Positions 29,426 to 38,256 are shown, counted from the stretch's first letter. The stretch: 64,000 bases of DNA from Clostridia bacterium (GCA_017429505.1 JAFROW010000004.1:163411-227410); one strand, 5' to 3'. The notes: generated from the sequence alone by a model not told the origin. Numbers and translations are program-made.

Positions 29426-30673
29426 TTATTCAACTCTGTTTACTTCATATACATTTTTTCTGCGTTTTTTCTTTATTACAATAATTATACAAATTATAAC
29501 AGCTAATACTCCAGCTCCTATTAATATTTCAACATAATATGTTTTTTTAATTACTTCATTTTCAGCTAAAAGTTTAGCATTATACTCTAATCCATCTACT
29601 GTATATTTTATAGTTCCTAATTCCTGTCCTTTAAGGATTGGAGCAACAATTTCTTCATTTAAATTTATTTCAGGTTCTATTTCTTCAGCTTTTATTGCTA
29701 TATTATTCATAGCTTTAATATCATCACTAATTACTAAATTTAAGTTTTTAGTTTCTTTTGTAGCTTTTTCTACTTCAATGCTTTTAATTACATCACCTTT
29801 TTTGTGAATTTGAGTATATTCATAATTATCGAAAAAATAGTTCATCATATTTTTTGTTTCTGAAAATTTGCTTTCTGCAGTTTTAGCACCTAAAACTACA
29901 GTAATTACATCAAACCCATTTTTTGAAGTACTTGTTATTAAACAGTTTCCGGCTTGTAAAGTTGTACCTGTTTTTATACCTTTTACATTTTCATCATAAT
30001 ATCTACTATTTGGATTTACAAAATTATTTGTATTTTTCATAATTCTATCTTTTTTTGAGTATTTATTAGTAGCAGATAAAGTGTGTTGGTATGTAGAAAC
30101 AATTTTAACGAATTCTTCATTTTCCATAGCATATTTAGCAATTAAATACATATCATAAGCTGTTGTGTAATGATTACTATTATGAATTCCATTTGGATTT
30201 ACAAAGTGTGAATTTTTACAACCAAGTTCTTCTGCTTTTTTATTCATCATATTTGAAAAGCCATCTACAGAGCCACCAACATGCTCTGCTAAAACATAAG
30301 CTGCATCATTTGCAGATTTAAGCATAAGTGCATATAGCAAATCTTCTACAGTCATTTGTTCTCCTACAAATAGTGGTGCTATAACATAACCTGATGGTAT
30401 ATTTGATATTGCAGTTTTTGAAACAGTTACTGTATCTGTTAATTTGCAATTTTCTAGTGTTAAAATTGCTGTTAATATTTTTGTAACTGATGCAGGATAA
30501 TTTTGAATTTTACTATTTTCTTCATAAATAATTTTACCCGAATTTTCTTCTACTATTATTGATGCCTTTGCATTAACTGAAAAATCATTTGCGCCATATA
30601 CAAAAATGCAGTTAGACATAATAATAGCAATAAGTATAATTGCAATAATTGTTTTTTTGATTCTTTTGTTCAT
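29426..30673 (-). CDS. D-alanyl-D-alanine carboxypeptidase (S11, PBP5-like)
   Basis: A 415-residue protein with signal sequence (residues 8-28). The penicillin-binding motifs are SVTK (SxxK nucleophile, in YPASVTKILTA), SAND (SxN) and KTG (GIKTGTT). A C-terminal beta domain follows, then a membrane helix (ILIGAGVLAVIICIIIVI) and a basic tail. It trims the terminal D-Ala of peptidoglycan stem peptides on the outer membrane face. Single-pass C-terminal anchoring replaces the amphipathic helix of classical PBP5. The start has AGAAGGG upstream. Confidence 0.93.
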   Translation of the reverse strand: MNKRIKKTIIAIILIAIIMSNCIFVYGANDFSVNAKASIIVEENSGKIIYEENSKIQNYPASVTKILTAILTLENCKLTDTVTVSKTAISNIPSGYVIAPLFVGEQMTVEDLLYALMLKSANDAAYVLAEHVGGSVDGFSNMMNKKAEELGCKNSHFVNPNGIHNSNHYTTAYDMYLIAKYAMENEEFVKIVSTYQHTLSATNKYSKKDRIMKNTNNFVNPNSRYYDENVKGIKTGTTLQAGNCLITSTSKNGFDVITVVLGAKTAESKFSETKNMMNYFFDNYEYTQIHKKGDVIKSIEVEKATKETKNLNLVISDDIKAMNNIAIKAEEIEPEINLNEEIVAPILKGQELGTIKYTVDGLEYNAKLLAENEVIKKTYYVEILIGAGVLAVIICIIIVIKKKRRKNVYEVNRVE

Positions 30674-30732
30674 ATTTTTTCATTCCCTTCTATGTTTTGA
30701 TTTATTATATCATAACTATTTTTTTATAACAA

Positions 30733-30760
30733 CAAAAAGATAGAAACTTTTTAAGTTCCT
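30733..30760 (-). terminator. Terminator downstream of hsp20
   Basis: AGGAACTT pairs with AAGTTTCT (one G.U pair) around a 3-base loop, followed on the minus strand by ATCTTTTTG. The rest of 30674-30930 holds only short inverted repeats. Confidence 0.6.
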
Positions 30761-30930
30761 ACCTTTAATATTTTTACAATACATTTTATATTAGCTTATT
30801 CTATACATAAAAATCTTACGATTTTTCTTTTGAAGATAAAATCGATTTTATTCTCACTTCAAGTTGCGAAACTTAGAAGTTTCATAGTGTTTCCTATAAA
30901 ATAGAGCAATCATATATGAATTTCAGCTGA

Positions 30931-31353
30931 TTATTGTATTTCAATTTTTTTAGCTTGTGGTAATTCTTTTTTAGCTTCCATTTTTGGAATACGTATTTTT
31001 AGAATTCCATTTTTAAATTCTGCATGTATATCTTCTTCTGTAACATCTTCTCCTACAAAGAAGTTTCTTGAGCATTCTCCATAAAATCTTTCTTTGTGAA
31101 CATATCTTTCATTTTCATCGCTACTATTGTCTTTTTCAATTTTAGCAGAAATAGTTAAATATCCTTCTTTTAGCTCAAGATTAATGTTTTCTTTTTCATA
31201 TCCTGGCAAATCCATTTCTATAATGTACTCATCACCTTTTTCTTTAATGTCTGTTTTCATTAAAGATTGCTCTCTTCTTGAGAAAAAATCATCTCCTTTA
31301 AAAAAATCATCGAATAAATCAAATTCGTTTCTTCTTCTTGGTATCATCATCAT
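30931..31353 (-). CDS. Hsp20 family small heat-shock protein
   Basis: About 140 residues, the usual bacterial sHSP length. The alpha-crystallin domain runs from about residue 35 (DIKEKGDEYIIEMDLPGYEKENI) and ends with the conserved FKNGILKIRIPK. The N-terminal segment contains FDLFDDFFKGDDFF. It is an ATP-independent holdase that keeps unfolding proteins soluble. I choose the ATG at 31353, seven bases after AGGAGTG. The frame's GTG at 31362 lies inside that ribosome site. A CIRCE operator overlaps its promoter, so HrcA control is likely. Confidence 0.92.
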   Translation of the reverse strand: MMMIPRRRNEFDLFDDFFKGDDFFSRREQSLMKTDIKEKGDEYIIEMDLPGYEKENINLELKEGYLTISAKIEKDNSSDENERYVHKERFYGECSRNFFVGEDVTEEDIHAEFKNGILKIRIPKMEAKKELPQAKKIEIQ

Positions 31354-31442
31354 AAAAACCACTCCTTTTTATTTTTTTTTTACGTGTTGATACTCTTTTT
31401 TAAGGGTATTCACATATATGTAATATTTCCTATTACAGTTAT

Positions 31443-31484
31443 ATTATACCACTATTTTTAGCAAAGTCAATAGTAGAGTGCTAA
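31443..31484 (-). promoter_or_regulatory. Sigma-A promoter with CIRCE (HrcA) operator
   Basis: On the minus strand TTAGCACTC, nine bases, then CTTTGCTAA (31484-31458) matches the CIRCE layout. The left arm is perfect and the right arm keeps the last six bases. TTGACT (31470-31465) and TATAAT (31448-31443) are 16 bases apart, so the operator covers the -35 box. This predicts HrcA repression of hsp20. Confidence 0.8.
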
Positions 31485-31564
31485 AAAAGTTTGTGAATTT
31501 TTTGTGAACAATTTATTTCTTGTGTAATTACTGATTTTTTATAGGTTTTACGTTCTTTTTTCTA

Positions 31565-32176
31565 CTATACATTTTTATTTAGTGCTTTTTCTATCTGTTC
31601 TAATGTAATTGGTCCTTGTCTTAAAATTTTTATTTCTTCTGATGTGCAATCAAGTATTGTACTTGATTGTCCTTTTGGAACTTCACCTTCTAAAATTCCA
31701 TCTAATGTTGGAAAGGCTTTCTCTACTTCTTCTAAAGTCTGACATGTAGGCTCTCCACTTATATTTGCACTTGTCATAAAAATTGGATTTTCAACTTTTT
31801 GTATTAATTGTTCTAATATTTTTGAAGTTGCCATTCGAATTGCAATTTTTGTATATTCATTATCTATAGAATCAAGTAATTTAATTTGCTTCTCTAAAAT
31901 CAATGTTATAGGTCCTGGCATAAATTTATTAATTAACGCTTCAGCTTTTTTATTTACAATTGCAATATTTTTTATCTGTTCTTCATCTGCACACATAATA
32001 GGAAATAATTTATTTAGTGGTCGGTTCTTGATTTCTATTAATCTATCATGTGCCTTCTCAGAATTCATTCTAGCACATACACCATAAACTGTATCTGTTG
32101 GAACGCAAATAACTCCATCATTTTTAAGTATATTTGCTAATTCTTCTATTTGGTTTTGTTTATATTTTTTTATCAC
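31565..32176 (-). CDS. tsaC: Threonylcarbamoyl-AMP synthase (Sua5/YrdC/YwlC family)
   Basis: A 203-residue YrdC-domain protein. It shows GVICVPTDTVYGVCAR, KNRPLNKLFPIM, the PGPITLILE motif and TSANISGEPT. It forms threonylcarbamoyl-AMP from threonine, bicarbonate and ATP for t6A modification of ANN-decoding tRNAs. It is shorter than Sua5 proteins with the C-terminal Sua5 domain, so it is the single-domain type. No partner Tsa gene is in the window. Confidence 0.92.
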   Translation of the reverse strand: MIKKYKQNQIEELANILKNDGVICVPTDTVYGVCARMNSEKAHDRLIEIKNRPLNKLFPIMCADEEQIKNIAIVNKKAEALINKFMPGPITLILEKQIKLLDSIDNEYTKIAIRMATSKILEQLIQKVENPIFMTSANISGEPTCQTLEEVEKAFPTLDGILEGEVPKGQSSTILDCTSEEIKILRQGPITLEQIEKALNKNV

Positions 32177-32229
32177 TTTAATTACCTCGCTATTTTCAAA
32201 AATATTCAGTTTTACCTTTTAAAATATCT

Positions 32230-33117
32230 TTAATTTAATAACCATTCAATTATTTTGTTTGTATCTGTTTCACTTATTTTAATATTTTCATCTAATAATC
32301 CTATTTTTGGTCTAATACCATCATCATTATGAAAGTCAGATCCTATAGTTACTTGTAAATTATATTTTTTAGCAAATTCATTCCATTTTTTTACATCATT
32401 AATTTTATTGTTGTTTTTATCTACATATATATAATTTGCTTCAATACCATCAGCATTCATACTTTTTACAATTTGTAATATATCATTATCTGTTAAATTA
32501 TTTTCATATTTATATGCCACAGGATGTGCTAGCACAACTTTTCCACCTGCTTGTCTTATTATATTAGCAGCTTGTTTAGGTGTAACTGTTGTTTTTTTTA
32601 CATAAGCAGGTTTACCTTCATTCATTATATTTTCTATAAATTCTCCCTTATTTGGAATATGACCAAATTTTTTTATTAATAAATTTTCATTTTTAGGATT
32701 TTTTATTATATCCAAAGCAATGTGTGCTTTCGTAACAGATTTAATTTGATCTAGTTCATATAAATTTATAAAATATCCAAGTTTTTCAAGTGCGTTTGCA
32801 ACTTTTTTTAAATAATCATGTCTATAATTTTTTATAAGATTCAATTGCTCTTTAAAAATCTGATTGCTTATATCTATATTGTAACCTAAAACATGAATTC
32901 CCACTCCTTTATATATTGTGGAAATTTCAACCGCTGTTATTATTTGAATTTGTTTGTTCTTAGAATACTTGAATAATTCTTCACTATAGGCCTCTATAGT
33001 ATCATGATCTGCTATTGCTATTGTTTTTACCTCATTCCTTACCGCCTCATCTATTACTTCTTTTGGTGAAAAATAACCATCTGAACAAATAGTGTGAATA
33101 TGTAAATCTATTTTCAT
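32230..33117 (-). CDS. PHP-domain phosphoesterase
   Basis: A 295-residue PHP protein. Motif I is DLHIHTICSDG and motif II IADHDT. VVLAHPVAY and the C-terminal GSDFHNDDG supply further metal ligands. Family members include nucleoside 3',5'-bisphosphate phosphatases and RNase AM (TrpH/YciV), which act on nucleic-acid ends and small nucleotides. The ATG overlaps the preceding gene's stop by four bases, so the two are translated together. Substrate not provable from sequence. Confidence 0.85.
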   Translation of the reverse strand: MKIDLHIHTICSDGYFSPKEVIDEAVRNEVKTIAIADHDTIEAYSEELFKYSKNKQIQIITAVEISTIYKGVGIHVLGYNIDISNQIFKEQLNLIKNYRHDYLKKVANALEKLGYFINLYELDQIKSVTKAHIALDIIKNPKNENLLIKKFGHIPNKGEFIENIMNEGKPAYVKKTTVTPKQAANIIRQAGGKVVLAHPVAYKYENNLTDNDILQIVKSMNADGIEANYIYVDKNNNKINDVKKWNEFAKKYNLQVTIGSDFHNDDGIRPKIGLLDENIKISETDTNKIIEWLLN

Positions 33118-34127
33118 TCATCTATCCTCATTTCATTAAAGGTTTTATCCTCTAATTTAATATCTCTCCATATATTCATTTTTTTTATAAATAGTTCATA
33201 TAACTCTGGTGTAGAGTAAAATCTTCTTTTCGTCGCTTCTCCTAAAACTTGAAATAGAATTTGCCATAACTCCTCATCATTATATTTTTCTGTTATTTGC
33301 TTTCTAGAAGCCATTAACTCTTCTTCTAATGAATGATTAAAATTAAATCCTGTAAATGATAATAAAAAATCATGTACAAAATTATATGCCATATCATCAT
33401 ATTGCCAAGTTTTTCTATATGATCTTGGATGTATAGGTAAATATGGAATTTCGGAATTTTTTATACTATTATCTATTGTTTCTGGAACCTGATGTATCAT
33501 TTTTTTCAACTTAGAGTATTCTATGATATGTGCATCTAGAGGAAGAAAAACTGAAGGCATTCTTCCATTTTTCAAATTTTCAACAATATTTTTTACATCT
33601 TGGATTGTTTGAATAGGATCAACATCAGATGTATGTAATCCATATTGTAAAAATAATCTTGATAAAATCTGCTCTGCATCTTGAACATGTCCATCTGCAC
33701 AAACTAGCCACATATCAATATCAGGCAATCGATTTATTACTTTTCTTGGCTTTAGACCATCATCCATTTTTGGACATGGTTTACATACTTGTTTCAAATC
33801 TGGCATAGTATCATAGTTAGATGTTAAGCAGCCTCTACACCCCCATATTGTTCTTTTACTTTTTTTAGCGTGGTTTAATAAATCTGCATTATAGTTAAAT
33901 TGTTCAGTTATAATTGGTAGCTCTCCTTTATAATTATCTCCCAATGCATAAAATGGATATCCCGTTCCAAAAGAGCCATGATTTCCAGGAACTTTTGATG
34001 CAATTTCATTAAAAACATCTATATTCTTTTTTATATACTCTTTTTTTAGTTCAGTATTGGTTTGTTCATAAAGATTTGATATATACGTAACTTGTTTTAT
34101 AAATTTTAATAAATCACTACTTTTCAT
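33114..34127 (-). CDS. Uncharacterised Cys-containing protein coupled to PHP phosphoesterase
   Basis: A 337-residue protein I do not recognise. It is soluble and has a Cys cluster at about residues 97-121 (WGCRGCLTSN, then VCKPCP), giving two CxxC pairs that could bind zinc or an iron-sulphur cluster. It also has a conserved-looking RLPDIDMWLVCADGH. A tail rich in Tyr, Phe and Trp follows. GGAGGA lies eight bases before the ATG. Overlap with the PHP gene suggests a shared task, perhaps in nucleic-acid or nucleotide processing, but that is context only. Confidence 0.7.
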   Translation of the reverse strand: MKSSDLLKFIKQVTYISNLYEQTNTELKKEYIKKNIDVFNEIASKVPGNHGSFGTGYPFYALGDNYKGELPIITEQFNYNADLLNHAKKSKRTIWGCRGCLTSNYDTMPDLKQVCKPCPKMDDGLKPRKVINRLPDIDMWLVCADGHVQDAEQILSRLFLQYGLHTSDVDPIQTIQDVKNIVENLKNGRMPSVFLPLDAHIIEYSKLKKMIHQVPETIDNSIKNSEIPYLPIHPRSYRKTWQYDDMAYNFVHDFLLSFTGFNFNHSLEEELMASRKQITEKYNDEELWQILFQVLGEATKRRFYSTPELYELFIKKMNIWRDIKLEDKTFNEMRIDE

Positions 34128-34241
34128 GTATTATTCCTCCATAAAATAAATATATATTGTTGTCATAGTTCAATAATTTTGTACTCCCTTTATTATATCT
34201 AATGTTAAATCTTTAAAGAGATTTTACTATTTAACTCTATT

Positions 34242-35594
34242 CTATAATAAAGGCGTCATATATATAGGTAAATACAAAACATCATTTTCTTCTTTCAAAT
34301 CTCCTTGATGTACTATAATTGATTTATTTAAGTAATCTTTATATTTATTTTTAAATTTGTTTAATGAAGAAAAAGTATAGTTTTTGCCTGATTTCACTTC
34401 TATTGGAGTAATATTATGTTTTGATGTTATTTTACTTTTTGCAATTAAAAAATCTATTTCCATTCTTTCTGATGAATCTTCTCTACTACTTTTTGAATAA
34501 TAATATAATTTTTTCTTTGCTGCCACAAGCATTTGTGCAACAATATTTTCTATAATCATTCCTTCATTAAAACTTAACTTATCAAATAATATTTTTTTGT
34601 AAACTTCTTCATCTACCAATCCTTTTTCATCAAAAGCCATTGAAAGAAGCAACCCTGTGTCAAACATATAGCATTTAAATGAACTAGAATCCATATTGAG
34701 CTTTAAGCCTATATTTGGTTCTGTTGTATTATATGCAATATTTATAAGTCCTGCGTCTTGTAACCAATAAAATGCACCATAATATTCCCTATATCTAGCG
34801 TTAACATCTAATGAAGCTAAATTAAATTTCTTTTCGTGTTTTTGCAATTGTGCAGGAATATCATCAAATATTTGCTTAACTTTTAAACTTACATCTTCAG
34901 CATGTTTTCGGATATCATCCCTATATAGCTCTATTACATCTCTTTTTACTGCATCTACTTTTTCGAAATCTCTTGTTTCAGCATAAATTTCTACAGCTTG
35001 AGGTATCCCGCCAACTATTAGATATTCTTTAAAATAGTCCATTGCCTTTCTATGCATCGCTGGTTCTAATGGTATTTTTTTATTATAACACATTTTTATA
35101 AAATCCATTAATGTGTCATTCCCCATAGCCCAAACAAATTCTTCAAAATCCATAGGTTCCAATCTTAATTTATGTTCTTCTGAAGGAATCAAAATATCTT
35201 TTACATTCTTTTTAATAGACACTAATGAACCTGTTTCAATGTAATCATACCTTCCATCTGCAACTAAATGTTTAATAGCTCCCCTTGCTTTAGGACAAAA
35301 CTGCACCTCATCAAAAATAAATAATGTCTCACGTTCATATAATTTTGTATTAAAATATCCTGATAAATAAGTAAATAAATAATCTAAATTGTCCATATAA
35401 TTTTCAAATAAATCTTTTACAGCTTGTGAAACTTTTGAAAAATCTATCAATATATATGTTTTATAGTTTTCTTTTGCAAATTGCTCTGCTATATAACTTT
35501 TTCCAACTCTTCTTGCTCCATCTATTAATATTGCTTTTTTCCCTTGACTTTCATTCTTCCATTTGATTAATTCATCATATATTTTTCTTCTCAT
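34242..35594 (-). CDS. AAA_14 ATPase with DUF4143 nuclease-fold C-terminus, copy 1
   Basis: A 450-residue ATPase. Walker A is GARRVGKS (about residues 26-33), Walker B is TLFIFDEVQ, and ETGSLVSI fits sensor 1. A helical DUF4143 region follows. The C-terminus has a PD-(D/E)xK-like signature: EIDFLIA, then PIEVKSGK about 20 residues later. Such proteins are common in gut anaerobes and have no settled role. The ATG at 35594 follows GGGAGG. The promoter carries a tandem repeat array. Two relatives lie at 35966-37258 and 50533-51843. Confidence 0.88.
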   Translation of the reverse strand: MRRKIYDELIKWKNESQGKKAILIDGARRVGKSYIAEQFAKENYKTYILIDFSKVSQAVKDLFENYMDNLDYLFTYLSGYFNTKLYERETLFIFDEVQFCPKARGAIKHLVADGRYDYIETGSLVSIKKNVKDILIPSEEHKLRLEPMDFEEFVWAMGNDTLMDFIKMCYNKKIPLEPAMHRKAMDYFKEYLIVGGIPQAVEIYAETRDFEKVDAVKRDVIELYRDDIRKHAEDVSLKVKQIFDDIPAQLQKHEKKFNLASLDVNARYREYYGAFYWLQDAGLINIAYNTTEPNIGLKLNMDSSSFKCYMFDTGLLLSMAFDEKGLVDEEVYKKILFDKLSFNEGMIIENIVAQMLVAAKKKLYYYSKSSREDSSERMEIDFLIAKSKITSKHNITPIEVKSGKNYTFSSLNKFKNKYKDYLNKSIIVHQGDLKEENDVLYLPIYMTPLL

Positions 35595-35637
35595 GTTTAA
35601 ACCTCCCAATATAAACATTTTCATGTATTATAAATAT

Positions 35638-35666
35638 ATTATATCACGAAATCAGGATTTTTGCAA
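35638..35666 (-). promoter_or_regulatory. Promoter of AAA_14 copy 1, inside the repeat array
   Basis: TTGCAA (35666-35661), 17 bases, then TATAAT (35643-35638). The -35 box and the whole spacer lie within the proximal 33-bp repeat unit, so anything binding the repeats would compete with RNA polymerase. Confidence 0.75.
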
Positions 35667-35833
35667 GTTATATATTTCACGTTTTCAGGATTTTTACAAG
35701 TTGTGTATTTCACGTCTTCAGGATTTTTGTATTTACTATATGCTTTTGGTTGCATACTTTCTAAACAACTACCTACAATTATCATTGTTTCTTGAGTATC
35801 AAAACAATTTGTTTTTAATAAATCTTTCATCAT
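35639..35833 (-). pseudogene. 5' fragment of a possible ZmaR-like GNAT gene running into repeat array A
   Basis: A frame of about 64 codons starting MMKDLLKTNCFDTQETMIIV. AGGTGGTGAGA stands just before the ATG. The region around ETMIIVGSCLE followed by AYSKYKNPED resembles my memory of the N-terminus of GNAT proteins of the zwittermicin-resistance (ZmaR) type. After about residue 37 the frame is made of the 33-bp repeats and stops. It is probably a truncated gene cut where the AAA_14 promoter and array begin. The family call is tentative. Confidence 0.45.
35644..35734. repeat. Tandem direct-repeat array A (33-bp period, about 2.6 units)
   Basis: Units start at 35644, 35677 and 35710, each beginning TCACG and sharing TCAGGATTTTT and AAGTT. 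Read on the minus strand they encode an in-frame 11-residue repeat (CKNPENVKYIT). There is no spacer structure, so this is not a CRISPR array. Confidence 0.9.
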
Positions 35834-35842
35834 TCTCACCAC

Positions 35843-35884
35843 CTATACAATATCATCTTTCAAATCTTTATTAAACATCACTAT
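35843..35884 (-). pseudogene. 3'-end relic of a GNAT acetyltransferase gene
   Basis: The last 13 codons plus stop (IVMFNKDLKDDIV) match the end of the intact GNAT gene at 42034-42450 (IVMFNKDWKDDIVLN), nearly base for base. No further upstream homology is visible. Confidence 0.7.
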
Positions 35885-35965
35885 CTAAATATATTTTTTA
35901 ATTCTAGTATTAATTTTGGAAACATCTCCACATAGCACACTATCATTAATTCTAATCTATTATTC

Positions 35966-37258
35966 TCATGGTTTTAAAGCTGTAATTGGCACAATATAAA
36001 TACCAGTTTCTGGATCTTTTACTACTGCCGAACATTTTCCTACTATAACACACATAAATACTGGTTTTTTTACCATATTATCGTAGAAATTTAATAGACT
36101 TTTTTTTGCCTCATCTACTTGATTAAAGCCTAATTTTATTTCTACAGCAGCATATTCTCCATCTGAAAATTCTAAAATTGAATCTACTTCTAATCCCGTC
36201 ACATTATCTCTAAAATGATATAAATGTCCATCTAGATAATCCATATAAATTCTTAAATCTCTTTCTACTAATGCCTCGAACATAAATCCAAATGTATTTA
36301 AATCTTTTAAAAGTTTTTCTGTTGTTAATCCTAAGCAAGCACATGATAATGATGGATCGGTAAGATGTCTCTTAGGCGATTTTCCTACTCTATTAGGCGA
36401 ACGATAATTTTCACTATATGCCTCTTGATTTTCAATCAAATGAAGTCTATCTAGAACATCTAAATAGTCAATTACTGTATCTCTACTAGATAATAGTTCT
36501 GTTCCACTTTCATACTCTTCTATATCTTTTATTATTGTTTTATTCCCTACAATCGACGCTTCATTTCTTGCAAGTGATTTAAGTAACATTTTCATTTTAT
36601 TTTTATCTCTTCTCTTTTCCGCTTCCTCATTCATATCTACATTTAAAACAGAATCAATGTATGATTTTGGTATTAATCCAATTTTATTTTCACTTACATT
36701 TATATTAGCGGGCCAACCGCCTCTTATCAACAATTTTGCCAATTGTTGTATTTCTATGTTACCTGTATTAAGTGTTTCTTGTGTGTGATTTAACATATTG
36801 GTTAAAGAAGCTTCCCCTGTAGAATCTCCAGATTCATATAAACTCATAGTATACATATTTAATCTTCCAATTCTTCCTGCACCTGAATGATGTACTTTTT
36901 CTTTCATTATTTTATTTGGTAATGTTGTAGATCCTGTTATAATAAAATTACCTTTCTCAGTAGTTTTATCACATTCACGTCTTACTGCATCCCATATAGA
37001 TGGCACCAAATGCCACTCATCAATTAATTGTGGCCTTTTTTCCAAATCTTTATTAAAAATTGATTTAACATCTATTTTTGCCATTTCTCTTACATCATCA
37101 TCATCTATAAAAATTTCACTTTTAACATGCTTTAATGATGTCCAAGTTTTTCCACACCATTTTGGCCCTTCTATGCTTACAGCTCCAAATACGGATAAAT
37201 AATCTTCTAATTTCTTCTCTATTAATCTATTTCTATACTTTGCTTCATCTATAGTCAT
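35966..37258 (-). CDS. AAA_14 ATPase with DUF4143 nuclease-fold C-terminus, copy 2
   Basis: A 430-residue, more diverged relative. Walker A is GPKWCGKT, Walker B is RPQLIDEWHLV, and FIITGSTTLP fits sensor 1. The C-terminal nuclease-like signature is LEVDSILEF followed by AAVEIKLG. The ATG at 37258 has AGAGGTGAG upstream. The frame's earlier TTG/ATG codons read through the promoter. The gene has its own N17 promoter and a 23-bp tandem array. It does not form an operon with copy 1, since more than 350 bases of relics and array lie between them. Confidence 0.87.
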   Translation of the reverse strand: MTIDEAKYRNRLIEKKLEDYLSVFGAVSIEGPKWCGKTWTSLKHVKSEIFIDDDDVREMAKIDVKSIFNKDLEKRPQLIDEWHLVPSIWDAVRRECDKTTEKGNFIITGSTTLPNKIMKEKVHHSGAGRIGRLNMYTMSLYESGDSTGEASLTNMLNHTQETLNTGNIEIQQLAKLLIRGGWPANINVSENKIGLIPKSYIDSVLNVDMNEEAEKRRDKNKMKMLLKSLARNEASIVGNKTIIKDIEEYESGTELLSSRDTVIDYLDVLDRLHLIENQEAYSENYRSPNRVGKSPKRHLTDPSLSCACLGLTTEKLLKDLNTFGFMFEALVERDLRIYMDYLDGHLYHFRDNVTGLEVDSILEFSDGEYAAVEIKLGFNQVDEAKKSLLNFYDNMVKKPVFMCVIVGKCSAVVKDPETGIYIVPITALKP

Positions 37259-37277
37259 TTCACTCACCTCTTTATTT

Positions 37278-37306
37278 AATATATCATTTTTTAAACTAAA
37301 AGTCAA
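37278..37306 (-). promoter_or_regulatory. Promoter of AAA_14 copy 2
   Basis: TTGACT (37306-37301), 17 bases, then TATATT (37283-37278). The last repeat of array B ends six bases upstream of the -35 box. Confidence 0.75.
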
Positions 37307-37312
37307 TAATCA

Positions 37313-37375
37313 GTCGACACTTTTTAATGATTTTGGTCGACACTTTTTAACGTTTTTAGTCGACACTTTTTAATT
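37313..37375. repeat. Tandem direct-repeat array B (23-bp period, 3 units)
   Basis: GTCGACACTTTTTAA occurs at 37313, 37336 and 37359, with variable 8-base tails. Each unit holds the palindrome GTCGAC. The outermost unit encodes the last codons and stop of the DUF3021 gene (KSVD). Array D at 41885 has related units. Confidence 0.92.
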
Positions 37376-37799
37376 TTTTTTTATATTCATTAAGCATTTC
37401 TGTATATTTTTCTCCTTCTTTAGTTAAAATATTATCTGTTATCATAAATATTGTACAACCTAAAGTATATGCTATTATAAATCTTATGGCAATTCCTTGT
37501 ACTGAGGGTTGAAAAAATTGTTCTTTTATTGCAAATATTAAAATTACTACACATATAAAAAACAAAAGCAAAAATCCTCTTTTTGTATATGATAATTGTT
37601 TTAAAATTTTAGGTGATAAAAATATTCTTTCTAGTATAGCACTAATTACACATAGTCCAAAAATATTTATAAAATCCATTGTGGAAATTAATTCAATGTT
37701 AAAAATTTTTGCTCTAATTACCCAAAATATTGTAGTTGTTGAAATAGAAATAGCTAAAAATTTTAGTATTTCATTTGTTTCATATTTTAATTTATCCAT
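37356..37799 (-). CDS. DUF3021 family four-helix membrane protein
   Basis: 147 residues with four hydrophobic segments (about 12-32, 42-60, 72-92 and 103-123) and a charged C-terminus. Length, topology and pairing with a LytTR regulator fit DUF3021, whose members probably modulate the partner regulator. The start overlaps the LytTR gene end by eight bases. Its last codons lie within repeat array B, so the array has grown into, or supplied, the 3' end. Confidence 0.75.
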   Translation of the reverse strand: MDKLKYETNEILKFLAISISTTTIFWVIRAKIFNIELISTMDFINIFGLCVISAILERIFLSPKILKQLSYTKRGFLLLFFICVVILIFAIKEQFFQPSVQGIAIRFIIAYTLGCTIFMITDNILTKEGEKYTEMLNEYKKKLKSVD

Positions 37800-38256
37800 C
37801 TTTTTTTCCTCCTATTCCAATTTTCTTTTTAAATACTGAAACATATTGCCTTGAAATATAAATTTTTTCACCATTATCCATTGTCGCTAACATTTTGCCA
37901 TCAAATTCTGGTTTAACAGATTTTACTCTATTTAAATTTACTATAAAAGATTTTGAAACTCTTAAAAATGATGTATCTTCATATTTTTCATCTATTTCAT
38001 ATAATCTCATTCCTACTTCAAATACACCATCTTCTGTATAGCAAAATGTTTTTCTATCTACAGTTTCAAAATATAGAATTTCATTTTGATCTAAACAATA
38101 TGTTTCTCCGTGAGATATTCCTATAATTTTCTTTTCACTATTATTAATATTTTTTATAAAAGAAATTAATTTTATAATATTTTCATCTGTTTTATTACAT
38201 TCAATGTTAATTATTGTTTCTTTTATATCTGAATTTTCTATTATATTAACAATCAA
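37792..38256 (-). CDS. LytTR-domain DNA-binding regulator
   Basis: 154 residues. There is a short N-terminal region without a receiver domain, then a LytTR domain from about residue 50: LDQNEILYFETVDRKTFCYT and FLRVSKSFIVNLNRVKSV. These stand-alone LytTR proteins are encoded with a DUF3021 membrane partner and often regulate themselves. Targets are not visible. AAAAGGAGA lies upstream of the ATG. Confidence 0.88.
   Translation of the reverse strand: MIVNIIENSDIKETIINIECNKTDENIIKLISFIKNINNSEKKIIGISHGETYCLDQNEILYFETVDRKTFCYTEDGVFEVGMRLYEIDEKYEDTSFLRVSKSFIVNLNRVKSVKPEFDGKMLATMDNGEKIYISRQYVSVFKKKIGIGGKKDG

Noticed and set aside
35644-37375. Tandem arrays considered as CRISPR
   Set aside because: Units follow each other without unique spacers, and no cas genes are present.
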